From NCBI RefSeq assembly GCF_000003855.2, contig NW_003101671.1, positions 1,626,799 through 1,690,798 of the forward strand: DNA of 64,000 bases, written 5' to 3'. The notes under the pieces were generated by a model. It was not told the DNA's origin and made no database searches. It was given only the letters and a program-made list of their open reading frames with translations. Of this stretch, positions 48,113-58,643 are shown piece by piece (within the stretch, counting starts at the first letter, position 1; every line of letters begins with the position of its first letter). The stretch comes from Blastomyces gilchristii SLH14081 (taxonomy: Eukaryota > Ascomycota > Eurotiomycetes > Onygenales > Ajellomycetaceae). The position numbers and the translations under genes were made by a program.

Positions 48113-48458
48113 AAAAGAAAAAAAAAGGTACAAGTTAAAAAAAGCAAAAAACAAATGGAAAATGACAATACACTTAATAAAACTGCAATTAGATTTATCC
48201 CACCACACATTTCTACATTTCTATAAGACTCCAATCCATATAATAGTATACAGCCGGGAAGTAGTCGGCACAAAAAAAGCAATAGGGGAAAAAAGAAAAA
48301 CCATGTGTCGAAATCCGGTCGATCGTAGATCGTAGTACATAAGGGGTTATTCGAGGAAGGCGGATGAATCGAGAGTTATTTCGGGAGAATATAGCAAGGC
48401 TACTGCTGGTAGATTTGTCGAGACTGAAAGGAACTTCGCATTAAGGAAAAGATATGCC
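47562..48458. other. Convergent intergenic region SGT2-TIM44 with poly(A) run
   Basis: About 900 bp. SGT2 3' UTR, then AT-rich sequence with the 44-A homopolymer at 48,067-48,110. The poly-Lys and poly-Phe ORFs here follow from that run. No gene. Confidence 0.55.
48067..48110. repeat. 44-bp A homopolymer
   Basis: An unbroken A run, followed by further short A runs to about 48,165. Length in the assembly may be inexact. It could be a tail of a retroposed sequence, but nothing recognisable stands before it. Confidence 0.85.
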
Positions 48459-50141
48459 TTAGATATAATCGCGCCCCGCCTTTTGCAGTTCGATCATTCT
48501 CCATCCTCGAGTTTCAGGGTTGTTCACGTCTTCTGGAATTCTGGTCATGCCAATGGCATAAGTGACTAGTTGGACCTTGTCTTCCATACCAGCAGCCAGT
48601 TCCTTGGTTTTAACATTGCGATAGACATGAACCTCCTGTGTTCTGCAGGTGATAATGAAAACTGGGATGTCGCCTGGTTCAAGCATGCGGGCATGGGAGA
48701 TATCGACATGTCGGATATCGAGGATTCGGCCGTCTGATTTCAGTCCAGCGGTAGTGTATTGTTGGGCGAGAGCAGCATAAACGTTATACTGGGCTTCTGA
48801 AAGCCAAAGCTTAAGAGTCTCAACGTCCCCTTTAACGTACGCGTCAAGCACCTCGGGTAACATATATTCCCGTAATTCCCGCAAGAAAGGTTCGATTTGG
48901 AAGCTGGGATCCATTTCTCGGAACTTTTTGATGACCTTAGCCGTTTCATTTTCTGCAAACCAACCAGCAACCGTATCTGAAATGCCCCGGGCCGTTGTGA
49001 CTAACGGATTTTCGGATTCATTATATGTATGTTTAAGGTTGAAATAGGATTGCATGAGACGACTAGAGTCTCGGAATTCTTTCCACGACTCTTTCCAAGC
49101 AGCGTCTTTGTGAAGGGTGACGTTGGTGCCGGCACTAGGACTGTCAGTTAATCCATTCAAGAGACTACGAGCAATCAAGGAAGTATAGGCTTACTTCGGA
49201 TCTTCCTCCATTTTCTCTAAGGGACGACGGCCAGCTTTAGCCTCGGCAAGTTCCCGAAGCTCTCTTTGCTTTCGTCGCTCCTCCTTCTCCATCCAGCCTC
49301 CGTATCTAGAGCTACTACCATCATCTATAGCTTCCTTCACCCCTCCAACCGCCGTTTTATACGCGGCAGTTTCACGAACGGGCCTTGTAGCTTTTTCGAT
49401 ACCCTTTCCGGTGGCAGATACTCCTGATCTGAGCCCCTTGACAACCGGGGTATCCCATGTCCATGCGGCTCCCTGACCAATAACCTTACCGGTGGTCTTA
49501 ATAGCCGAAGAAGTTTTGGAAGTAGCGGCACCAGAAGCAGCCTCATACGCAGCTCTAGCGCGCTTAACAGATTCACTTTCGGTAAACTGATGAGCAGATG
49601 AAGCTAAGGCTTTCGTTGATTCATTCCATTCCTTCGAGGCCTTGAACTCGGATCGAAGGGTTTCAGTGAACACTTGCCATGGAGTTTTATCACCATGGGG
49701 AGGTGGAGGAGGGGGTGGCTCTTCTTTTTTCTTCTTTCCTTCCTCCTGGGAATTTTCCTTCTGCTCCTCTCCCTCGTTTTTTGCGTTTTGCGAAGATTTA
49801 TCTGCTTTCTGACTCTCCGCACTTGGTTGTTCCGGCTCCTTTTGCTTTTGTTGCCATAGCCTGCATCCCGTTTGAAAGGATCGTCTGGCTGGGAGAATAG
49901 CCCATATCGAATTTAGTTGCGCAGGGGGGGCAGGATATAACGGTGAAGTATTCGAAATTGGGTGTCTTGATGAAGGGACGAGGGTTTGAGATGAGGTGGT
50001 AGGGAACAAGGAGGTTCGATGTGTCAATGATCGCCGGGAGACCGCTCGCACTGCGAATGCAGCTGACAGTGTGGCAGTGTGGTTCCGTAACAGAGCCGTC
50101 CGCACCACGCCAGGCTGCGTATATATAGTTGGGATGAGCAT
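48459..50141 (-). CDS. TIM44: Mitochondrial import inner membrane translocase subunit Tim44
   Basis: Two exons on the minus strand, 50,141-49,195 and 49,134-48,459; 540 aa. The 60-nt intron uses the acceptor CCTAG at 49,136-49,135; a nearer CAG would bring an immediate stop. The N terminus (MLIPTIYTQPGVVRTALLRN, then several Arg and Ser) is a mitochondrial presequence. A charged region with Glu/Lys runs and seven prolines (residues about 120-150) follows, then the Tim44 motor-binding part (TPWQVFTETLRSEFKASKEW) and the C-terminal Tim44 domain (ENPLVTTARGISDTVAGWFAENETAKVIKKF, FLRELREYMLPEVLDAYVKGD, ILDIRHVDISHARMLEPGDIPVFI). Tim44 anchors mtHsp70 to the TIM23 channel on the matrix side. Confidence 0.96.
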
Positions 50142-50281
50142 TGTCCGGGCGCTGTGGAAGGATACTGCAGGCTCAGGGTCTAGGGGTGAAATTGGCGGGA
50201 TAGACGGTTAAAGCTGATTTAAAATCGTAGCAGCACAGTAGATACGAAGACAAGTCAACCTCAGAAACCCGGCCTGACTGG

Positions 50282-50548
50282 TTACTGCCTCGTGGCGATG
50301 GGTTTGTAGACCTTGGGATCTTTGGCAGCGCGAGAACGGAGGAAAATGTTTTGACGGCGATATCGATTTAGAGTTTGTCCGCCGCCAAGACTAAAAAACT
50401 TCTGGCTGCTTCGGCCACGATTCGGCACTAAAGTCCGACAACTGAGCCCGAGCGCTGGCGACGAGTGCAGCATTCTCAATTGCAACAGATCTCTTGGTTC
50501 CTGCATGCGCATGTAGCTAGCAATACGCTGGCGGTCTTTTGAACGCAT
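50282..50548 (-). CDS. Possible 88-aa mitochondrial small protein, unknown
   Basis: An intron-free 88-codon ORF from ATG 50,548 to TAG 50,282, on the minus strand between TIM44 (141 bp away) and the divergent uS11m gene (162 bp). I do not recognise it. It is basic: 16 Arg and 4 Lys against few acids, with an N-terminal half (LLQLRMLHSSPALGLSCRTL) that looks like a mitochondrial presequence and a basic C-terminal part (LNRYRRQNIFLRSRAAKDPKVYKP). That composition would suit a mitochondrial ribosomal or assembly protein. Its position, with its own short promoter, is gene-like. A chance ORF cannot be excluded. Confidence 0.45.
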   Translation of the reverse strand: MRSKDRQRIASYMRMQEPRDLLQLRMLHSSPALGLSCRTLVPNRGRSSQKFFSLGGGQTLNRYRRQNIFLRSRAAKDPKVYKPIATRQ

Positions 50549-50710
50549 CGAGCTGTTCTCCTGGCTTCCTCTGCTTCTTCCACGGACCCCTCAACGCAAG
50601 CAAGGTAGTGTACAGCGCAAACCGCCAAGCTCCCTTCCTTCAGTATCGCTAATATGTATTTTTAGGGCAGTCTAACATCCATCCACCGTTGCCTTCCATA
50701 CAAATAAGAA

Positions 50711-51346
50711 ATGAAGGGGGGAATTGTAGGGAGTTTCTCCGCTGCGGTGCGGTCCATTGGGCAGCCGGCTCAGTCATGCCTACGTCGATCCCAAGCCTTC
50801 CGAACGGCGGCCTGCTCACTCACACAACAAGCTAGAGATATGTCTACAGACGGGACATCTGCATTGTCAAAACTCTCAGCGTCTACCAGGGCCTCGAGAA
50901 ACACAAATAATGATTCTGCATCCATGGCCTTCCGTCTTAATCAGGTTGTCCAGTCCGGCTATGCCATGCAAGACCCGCCACACCACCTTCATGTCTACTC
51001 ACACAAACACAATACCCACATCACCCTAACGCGACCAAACCGAGAACCCTTGCTCTCCATGAGCTGTGGAAATATCGGTTTCCGCAAAGCACAGCGTTCG
51101 AAATTTGACGCAGCGCATCAGCTTGCATCCTTCATGATGGGCAAAATCCAGGAAGAGGGACATCTGTTGACGATGAAGCGACTAGAGGTTGTACTCCGAG
51201 GTTTTGGCCCGGGCAGAGAGGCGTTTACAAAGGTTCTGCTGGGCTCGGAAGGAAAGAACATTCGCAATATGGTGTGCAGGGTCACAGACGCTACTCGAGT
51301 AAAATTTGGTGGATGCCGGAGCAAAAGGGTACGCAGGTTGGGCTGA
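50711..51346 (+). CDS. Mitochondrial small ribosomal subunit protein uS11m
   Basis: Single exon, 211 aa, from ATG 50,711. Residues 1 to about 75 are a long Arg/Ser-rich presequence-like region. The uS11 domain follows: HHLHVYSHKHNTHITLTRPNREPLLSMSCGNIGFRKAQRSKFDAAHQLASFMMGKIQEEG, then VVLRGFGPGREAFTKVLLGSEGKNIRNMVCRVTDATRVKFGGCRSKRVRRLG. The VTDAT...GGCR(x)KR(V)RR end matches the bacterial uS11 C terminus (DVTPIPHNGCRPPKRRRV). It binds 16S-type rRNA at the platform of the 37S subunit. Yeast calls this protein Mrps18. It is transcribed away from the 88-aa ORF and TIM44 across a 160-bp spacer. Confidence 0.93.
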   Translation: MKGGIVGSFSAAVRSIGQPAQSCLRRSQAFRTAACSLTQQARDMSTDGTSALSKLSASTRASRNTNNDSASMAFRLNQVVQSGYAMQDPPHHLHVYSHKHNTHITLTRPNREPLLSMSCGNIGFRKAQRSKFDAAHQLASFMMGKIQEEGHLLTMKRLEVVLRGFGPGREAFTKVLLGSEGKNIRNMVCRVTDATRVKFGGCRSKRVRRLG

Positions 51347-52187
51347 GGTCGATTTCAACGTTTTATTTTTCCTTCGAATCTATATACTTTCCTCCTACTG
51401 AACGGACCTCGATAACCCTTTACGCATGTTGATTTATTCTATCTGGAATTATGGCGACGGGAATCGAGAAACGGAACGTAAATTAAAACCTTGTTTCGGT
51501 CGTCGTCGATTCAGGGAGGGATTTCAACCATTCGGGGCTTCCGGATGATTCTTTTTGAATGGCACTGCGTGTAACATTGGTAACGACGGATTTATCACTA
51601 CTTAGATTAATGTATTTATAGATGCTCCGCTCTCCCGTGCCATGTATCTTCACCTGTAAATTTTACGAACATCTTTTTGTCACAGATTTACTAAGGGACA
51701 CAATTGTCCAGCTGCTGTAAATAATAAAACATCATTTGCTACGAATCCCCACCCCCTCTCTACCCTCATCTAACCTCTTTTCGGGTGTAATATCAAGCGA
51801 TTAGCTACAGTCGCCTGTCTCTTGTCGCGTTTCCATTTTGTGTCCCATAATTCCCGTTTGGGTCTAGTGCAGCCCAGCAAGCCTTCAGATCACATGATTT
51901 TAGTGCTTCCCAGCATCCAAGGCATCTACAATAAAGACTAAATCTCCAACAAGCTCAGCTGTTGTATTATTTTGATCGCTAAGGTGTTGAATCATATAAT
52001 TTGCTTGGTATAATCTCCGACTTGTCCGGCACATTACAAATTGTGTGTTAGGTTGTTGCTTACCTTGAATGCGCGCGTATTCTCCTGAAGCTCCAACAAA
52101 CCAAGCGCGCGATCCATTGCCGTCGCTGTTTCTGTACAATTTGATGCGTGGCGGGGCTCGTCCGCCGGGCCATCCAATGCTGTGTGG
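51347..52187. other. Intergenic region uS11m-VRL1
   Basis: About 840 bp: uS11m 3' UTR and the leader of the VPS9 gene. Minus-strand ORFs from 51,900 to 52,465 overlap the first exons of VRL1 and are read as shadows. Confidence 0.5.
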
Positions 52188-55100
52188 ATGCACCCATTAA
52201 ACCCTTTTCTCCGTGCCTTCTTCCGCAGCACTATCCCGGCACAATGCGTGCCCATCCAGAACCATGTATGTACATGCACATGTACCAAGGCTTGGAAACC
52301 CTCGCCCACCCAAGTCGCAGTCTCAGTCAGCGCTTCTATCCCTAACTGATTTGAGATTAGGTCCTTCTTGTACCCATCACTGAGTCGCTTGTAAATGGCC
52401 GAGACCGAGATTCGAACCTCGCGTACGGCGATATCGTCACGTCCGAGGAGTTCCTGGGCAGCCATGTCTTGCGGATTACTTCCCCTATTGGATCGCCCGC
52501 AAGTAAGGATGGCTCAAGCGTTCGGGACAGTAGGGGGAAGGCAAGACAGATCACAACAGTGAATGGCCGGACTGTAGTTATCAAGGAAACCACAGTGTTT
52601 AGCAATAAAGGTTAGGATGGACTCATTGTTTCTATCTTTTCTATTCTAAGCTAACGAGGATATTTCAGGATTTAAGACCCTAAACCAGGCCCAGTTGCTT
52701 TCAGATGTCCTTTATTATACCTCGAATAACGAATCTCAGCCATGGCTGATCTACTATATATCGAACCCGCTTATTGGCTCTTTTCAGGCTGTCAGAATTA
52801 CCCCAGCGGTCGTCCCTGGGCTTATCACCAAGCCTTGGGAGTCTCCTAAATCGGAAAGTCATAATGTGAACCAAGTGTCGCATTTCTCAAAGAAGGATAT
52901 AAAATCATTCGCGGAATTGCTCGCCAATTTTCCAATGATCGCAAGACAAATGCAGCCTGGTTTAGATAGAGTGTTTCGGGAATTTGGCAAAGAGCTCGGG
53001 AAACCATTACCACCTCCACCCTCTGTATCTCCAGCCATGTCAAATAATGAAGCATGCGGTGGCGAGACTGAGGGAAATGAAGCTTGGCGAAGCAGATCAC
53101 CTACTGGCAAATCGCATATGAACCAAGAGAGCCTTCCTTTCAACTCTTCAGAATATTTCGAGGACGATGAAGACCTTATGAGACGGGCTTTGGAAACTGC
53201 AGTAACGTCAGCAATTGATCTATTTCGACTTGTGGATAAGCAACAACTTTCCTTGCTGGGAGCGACAACAGATCTTACCGGCCCGCTGGTTGAGCGTCTT
53301 ATCGAAAAATATGTGGCACAGCAAGTCCATGATTCACTCCTATTTCCGCGCCTTTGCGGCTACCGCCAAGCGGAAGATGCAGAGTTAGACGCTCGTATCC
53401 ATCAAATGGAGAATATTGATATTTCGCAAGTTGGAATTGTGATTGAAGGCGGTCGCCAAGGGAAACAGGAACTTATTCTCCGCCTTGGAAGAGGTGTGGA
53501 TGAATTTCGAAAGATAGCCGACGTAAAATGCCCGCAAGATATGCTTGAGATTTTGCTGGCAACTATTAAACTTGTGACTATAATGGAAAATCCTATTGTC
53601 CAAAGTGGCGAGGATTCACATGGTCACTCCGAGAAACACCCCGCTGTGCTTGCAATAAACGCAGATGTTTTGGTTTCGTTGTTACTTGTGGTTATTATCC
53701 GGTCACAAGTTCGGCACCTCCAGGCTAGACTTTTGTACATGCAACAGTATATATATACTGATGATGTTGAAAGTGGAGAGCTTGGATACGCTCTAAGCAC
53801 ATTCGAAGCGGTATTAACATATCTTTTGAGAGACTCCAGTGCTCTAAGACGGGCGAGCTCTCGAAACAAACGGCTTTGGACAGCGACCAAAAAGGGAAGA
53901 GTTTCGGAGATAAAGGCGATATTGGACCCGGATAGCTCTCAAGACAGCCCTGCTGACGGTTCTGGCGATGAAGATGAGGTTTCAAGTCTTTCGAAAAATG
54001 CAGAATCTGGCACAACCCAGGATAATTCTATTCATTTGAATGGCACCACTCCCGAGCCATTGAGTCAAAGCCTACCGGAGATCCCCGACACACCATCATT
54101 AGCTCACGTCTTTCCGTTTCAGAACTGGTCCCAAGTCTCTTCCTCAACCTTCGAAACCCCATCGCGGAAGAAGGTTTCTATGGACCTGCGGAGCCTTTCA
54201 GAGTCATCGACTGTTTCATACCTTTCTCGAACAACGTCTGTCGGTTCAACAAGTGCATTGGAAGGAGATACGTCCATCGAGAACCTGACAAAGACCCAGG
54301 ATCCGGCAGGCGATTCTGTTCCAATGATGGCAGTGGAAGCCCGCCAGCCTGAGTCACTCAAGTACCTGCTTAGCCGGGACGACTTTTACCCCTTGGAGAG
54401 CATATTGGAGGATACTAATAGTGATGGAACGACATTGCTAAGTGCCGCTGTGCAGCTAGCACACACTGAACTGGTCGATATAATTTTGGATTTCATATCC
54501 CAAGCTCGCGATTCTCAGCTTCTTGCCTCGTATTACGCTAAAGCTGACAGAAGAGGTCGGACGGTCGCCCACTATCTTTTCAGCGTTCCTACGCTCATAT
54601 CTCGACTGGGATGTGCACTTCCCTGGCGGCAGAGGGACAAAAATGGCCAGACGCCTCTTTTTGCCCTTTGTAGGTCCTATGATCACCCCGATTACAGCCC
54701 CATGGTAAATGAAGCATTGACAGTCGCACAAGAGGCACAAGGTGACTCCAAGCCTTTGAGGTTAGAGGATCATGTGGATGGCAAAGGGAACACTCTCTTA
54801 CACGTCGTTAGTGACCCACAGTTAATTGTGAGGATCCTCAAAGAATGTGACTGTGACCCAAATGCTACTAATGATAAAAGATTCACACCGTTGATGATGG
54901 CAAGCAAGTATGGCCGTATCGATCTCGTACGAACATTTTTCGGAGATCCACGAGTTGACGTCAATGTTCGAGAGATGCGTGGGCTCACTGCAGTCGAGCT
55001 AGCGAAGGATGATGAAGTGCGTAATCGAATCGACGATTTAATCCTTTTTTCCAGTGCTTCCTCGGCTCCGCTTGATTCTTCAGGGCGAATTACCACCGTT

Positions 55101-56234
55101 GTCCGTTCATTATTTGTTGAAGATGCTAGCGTCCGTTTTATCATTAAATCCGGAGCACCCAATCCTGAAAGGCCGCGTTCATCATCGCGAGGCGTTGTAA
55201 CATACACAATAACGACCTGTCGCCGGAGCATATCCGATTTCGAGAACCTCATAAAATTCCTCAGAGTCGAGCACCCAGCCTCATACATTCCAGAACTACC
55301 TCCCTTCCGCACCCCATTTCAAATCCCATCCAAACCTTCTAGAGCAGTTCTTCACGAAGTTCAGGCGCGTTTAGACCTCCTTTTGAAAATTCTATTAGCT
55401 CACCCTACATTTTCAACTCATGAAATGCTCTGGGAATTCTTCCTAGTCCCGGAAATGCAAACCGAAATGATAGAAGACAGGTCACGCAGGAAAGCAGATG
55501 CCCTTGCTGAGACAATTTCCGACGACTACGAACCCGTGACCAAAGAAGGAATTCGAGACGTCGAGCAGGTCGTTTCTCATGCCCAGGACGCAGTCCGCGC
55601 CGTTAGCGCCGCCACTCGCAGCCTCCTTCGACGCGGCCATATCCTCCAGCATGCATATTCCGACCTGGCAGACTCTATCATCCTCTGCGCATATGCCATC
55701 TCCTCGCTGCAACCCCCATCAAATTCCCTTCCAACGTCGCACGTGGAAACCTTCGCCCGCTATGCGGCCTGCATCTCAACTTCCTCCGTCGATTCGTCCC
55801 CGCTGGTCCAATTCCTCACTGCCCTGACGTCATCACACAGCACCACGAGCGCAATGCTCAATGCGCTCTCGCGGCCTGTAAAACTCATCTCTAATCTCAA
55901 TGCTGAAATTCGCGGCCTGACACGCGCCCATTCATCCCTGGCGTCCTCGTCTCTCCCGCTAAAATTCAACTTCCCAGGCCTCGAGGAATCGCGGCAGAGA
56001 TCAGTGCGCGATCTGGAACGGAAAATCTCCGAATCGACAGCGGAGGCTGAACAGCTAGAGAAAGAGATTGCATGGAATAAGGATGTTGTTGTGGGAGAGC
56101 TGGCTGGGTGGACGGCCTGGCGGGAAAAGGTGGGGAGGGATGCGATTCGAGCTTTTGTCAAAACCACATTAGTTAGGGAGAAGGAGAGGGGGAGGGGTTT
56201 GGAGAGGTGTTTGAGAAGTGTTAGGGGTGGGTAG
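52188..56234 (+). CDS. VRL1: Vrl1-like VPS9 domain, ankyrin and PX protein
   Basis: Three exons: 52,188-52,265; 52,361-52,610; 52,669-56,234; 1,297 aa. Exon 1 starts MHPLNPFLRAFFRSTIPAQC, exon 2 gives VLLVPITESLVNGRDRDS and SEEFLGSHVLRI, and exon 3 continues FKTLNQAQLLSDVLYYT; both introns have CTAAC branch-like sites and keep frame, and the ORF alone would lack an ATG. Residues about 270-490 are the VPS9 GEF domain (NADVLVSLLLVVIIRSQVRHLQ, DVESGELGYALSTFEAVLTYL). About 690-900 are ankyrin repeats (DGTTLLSAAVQLAHTELV, DKRFTPLMMASKYGRIDLV). About 927-1040 are PX-like (SISDFENLIKFL, PELPPF, LDLLLKILLAHP). The rest is helical and BAR-like. Yeast Vrl1 is an endosomal GEF in the VINE sorting complex. 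The Rab target here is inferred. Confidence 0.9.
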
Positions 56235-57149
56235 GGCTAGCGATATTTTTTTTCTCAATGGTTATTAGAGCGGGAAATTATGGTTATTTATTTTTTATTT
56301 TTTTAACTTCTGGACTGGGTTTACTTTACTCTTAACCTTCATGTATGTCGTTTTTCATGTTCTTTTATGTTTTTACCTAGGGCAAGTCTTCATTTAAATT
56401 AAGCCTACCGTTTCTCTCTGCATTCGTACTTTCTTCAGCCCTCCAGGTGAAATTTATTCTTCCTCCTAATAGCCGTCTGTTCATGTTTGGACAATGGATG
56501 TTTTGTGTTAAGAGTAGTCCAATCGATGCTGCATTATGTATAGACAGGTGCCATCGGGATCTAGTTTTCGCTTCCTCTACGGAGCATCATTTCATTGAGC
56601 TAGCACAAATAGATCCCTGCGAAAGCTGCAAAAGAGTGGGATTTGTTATCCGAAAGGAAAATGTGTACATTTATTCAATGCAGGTGATAATCGAGCCTGT
56701 GTGTTACGTCGAAAACTTCGGCGCTCCCCTACTCAGAATAGCCATACTTGCAGCTATAAATAGTAGGAAATATATAACAAAAATATACAGATAGGGTTTA
56801 GACCTTCAACGCAAAAATGTACTGGGGTAAGATAATTGATCCGAAACCAATCGAACCACATGTGAATACATAGACATAAGCCAACGAGTGGACGATAGTG
56901 GGTATATAGCAATTCACAAAATAAATAAATAGGACCATGAAATCATCAGGGAAAAGGCAGGTAGAGATGGAAAGGAAATAGTGGGGCCGCATTTGCAACC
57001 AGTCATAAAAACCTTATCGTTGTTATCATTCACTATATCTGCTTTCGGGTCCACTATTCCTTGAATATGTACGGAGCGGATAGGTATATGCACTTCCCCG
57101 TCAAAGACGAAATAGGAACAAAAAGAAAACTTTGCTCCGGATGACTTGA
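56235..57149. other. Convergent intergenic region
   Basis: About 900 bp between two gene ends. T-rich 3' UTR of VRL1, then AT-rich sequence. The ORF at 56,447-56,794 starts at GTG and shows no motif. Confidence 0.5.
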
Positions 57150-58643
57150 TCAAGGGGGCCTCGTAGCTATACTATGTTGTCCATCCACATTTTCAACGCT
57201 GCCTAACGACACAGGTGAGTTGGGTCGGACATTGGAAGCCCACGGTTGTGGTGTATCGAGTGTAGGCGAGGGGCTCCTCTGGTTCCCGAATGGGAGACGA
57301 TCGGAATGTGTTGGCTCGATGGGGGAGACGTCATAGTGTCTGCCAAAATCTGTGGGGGTGGGATACGAGACATTTTGCCAATCGTAGTCAGTGGTTCCCT
57401 GATCGGGACCGTTACTGCTGTTGTTACTGCTTATAGATCCAAACAAGCTACGACGGACGATATTCCTGGAATCACGTCGAGATCTATAACTGGTTGGTTG
57501 CCTTGCTGCTCCTGCTGCCGATTCAAGTGGTGGTACAGGAGCTGTTAAGGGAAGATTGCCGTGGGGCGATTCTTCTGTAACGATTGGGAGATCGGTAAAA
57601 GGTTCTGCGGGATTCGATGTCTCTGTATATGCGCCTGTGCCCCGATTTTGAATGTTTGATGAATTCGATTGGAGGGCTGGCTGGCTGGAACCGTTTGAAT
57701 TGGTATCAGTGGGGAAGAATGCAGCATAATAGCGCCTTGACGTACGACGCGGTTGACGTTGGAGTTGTCCCAGCACGTCTGGCGGGTTTTCCGCACCGGG
57801 GCCATGAGTCCAGCTGGCAGTATGAGCCTGCGCGGGGGGATAAATCTCTTGTGGGGCTTCACGCGCAACAAATCCTGTTTGCGCACCTCCCCTCTCACCC
57901 ATCGGCTGGCTGGCGTATGGTGGCGGCAGGGTGCTTGTCCCAGCTCCTCTGTTCTTATTTCGAGAACGCCTCCATGCATTAAAGGAGAGGTAAAGGATGG
58001 AAATCAAAGCAATTCCTCCAATTGAGCAACCAGCGATAATGGGCCCGGCATCCGATTTAGATTGTTCCGGTATTTCGGAGTTTTCCGGCATTTGGGTCGG
58101 CGCAGGAGTGGTTAAAGCAATGGAAGTACGGGGGGTAAATGTAGTTCTAGTCTGAGTTTCACTGGTAATCGTTGTAGACACAAATGTCGTGGGGGAGCTC
58201 GTGGACGGCTCATCAAAAGGATCCTCCCAAATTGTTCTTGTGAATTGAGGAGGATCAGTAAACTTGGGGAAGCTAGTAGCTATAGGATCAGGAAAAAAAG
58301 GGTCACGTTCGTGGGTGGGTTCGTCGATGATTTGTCTTTTCTCTCCATTGCTACCAACTGGTATTGGGCTTTTTTTCCCATTTTGCGACGGCGCCGTCCG
58401 CTCAAGGAACTGCACCTTCTGTCTTCTCCTATTCTGGATTTTTAATAATCGAACACGCTGGGACGGGTGGGAGATTCGAGCGCATTTGGCCGGAAAGCCT
58501 GCGGCATCCTTTACATCCCACGTAGGGGGACTCGGGCAAGGTGGGAATTTTGTGAGAGAGAGATCCACAGGGCTCGCCCATGAGAGATTAAATAGGCAAA
58601 CCCAGCCTGTGATGAACGAAATATAGAGGGAAGTATCTCGCAT
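57150..58643 (-). CDS. Type I membrane protein with Ser/Thr-rich ectodomain, unknown
   Basis: One exon, 497 aa, ATG 58,643 to TAG at 57,150. An N-terminal signal peptide (LYISFITGWVCLFNLSWASP) is followed by an ectodomain rich in Pro, Ser and Thr with two cysteines in the first 60 residues (PPCPSPPTW, AKCARIS) and a TTFVSTTITSETQTRTTF mucin-like stretch likely to be O-mannosylated. One membrane span at about 206-230 (PIIAGCSIGGIALISILYL) is followed by a basic stop (WRRSRNKNR) and a 260-residue cytoplasmic tail rich in Ser, Pro and Asn. This layout is shared by fungal wall-stress sensor-like proteins (Wsc/Mid2 style), but there is no WSC cysteine domain, so I give only the topology. Function unknown. 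Confidence 0.8.
   Translation of the reverse strand: MRDTSLYISFITGWVCLFNLSWASPVDLSLTKFPPCPSPPTWDVKDAAGFPAKCARISHPSQRVRLLKIQNRRRQKVQFLERTAPSQNGKKSPIPVGSNGEKRQIIDEPTHERDPFFPDPIATSFPKFTDPPQFTRTIWEDPFDEPSTSSPTTFVSTTITSETQTRTTFTPRTSIALTTPAPTQMPENSEIPEQSKSDAGPIIAGCSIGGIALISILYLSFNAWRRSRNKNRGAGTSTLPPPYASQPMGERGGAQTGFVAREAPQEIYPPAQAHTASWTHGPGAENPPDVLGQLQRQPRRTSRRYYAAFFPTDTNSNGSSQPALQSNSSNIQNRGTGAYTETSNPAEPFTDLPIVTEESPHGNLPLTAPVPPLESAAGAARQPTSYRSRRDSRNIVRRSLFGSISSNNSSNGPDQGTTDYDWQNVSYPTPTDFGRHYDVSPIEPTHSDRLPFGNQRSPSPTLDTPQPWASNVRPNSPVSLGSVENVDGQHSIATRPP

Noticed and set aside
48023..48226. Poly-Lys ORF and reverse poly-Phe ORFs
   Set aside because: Created by the 44-A homopolymer.
52380..52405. GGTTCGAATCTCGG on the minus strand, like a tRNA T-arm
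   Set aside because: The T stem does not pair properly, no D or anticodon arm fits, and the plus strand is coding there.
51900..52465. Minus-strand ORFs (MAAQELLGRDD... and MHPHSIGWPGG...) that look like a two-exon gene
   Set aside because: They lie antisense to exons 1 and 2 of the Vrl1-like gene, whose plus-strand reading gives a conserved N terminus with exact splice phases; no consistent minus-strand splicing kept the frame.
56447..56794. 115-codon ORF after VRL1
   Set aside because: Starts at GTG, lies in a 3' region, no recognisable motif.
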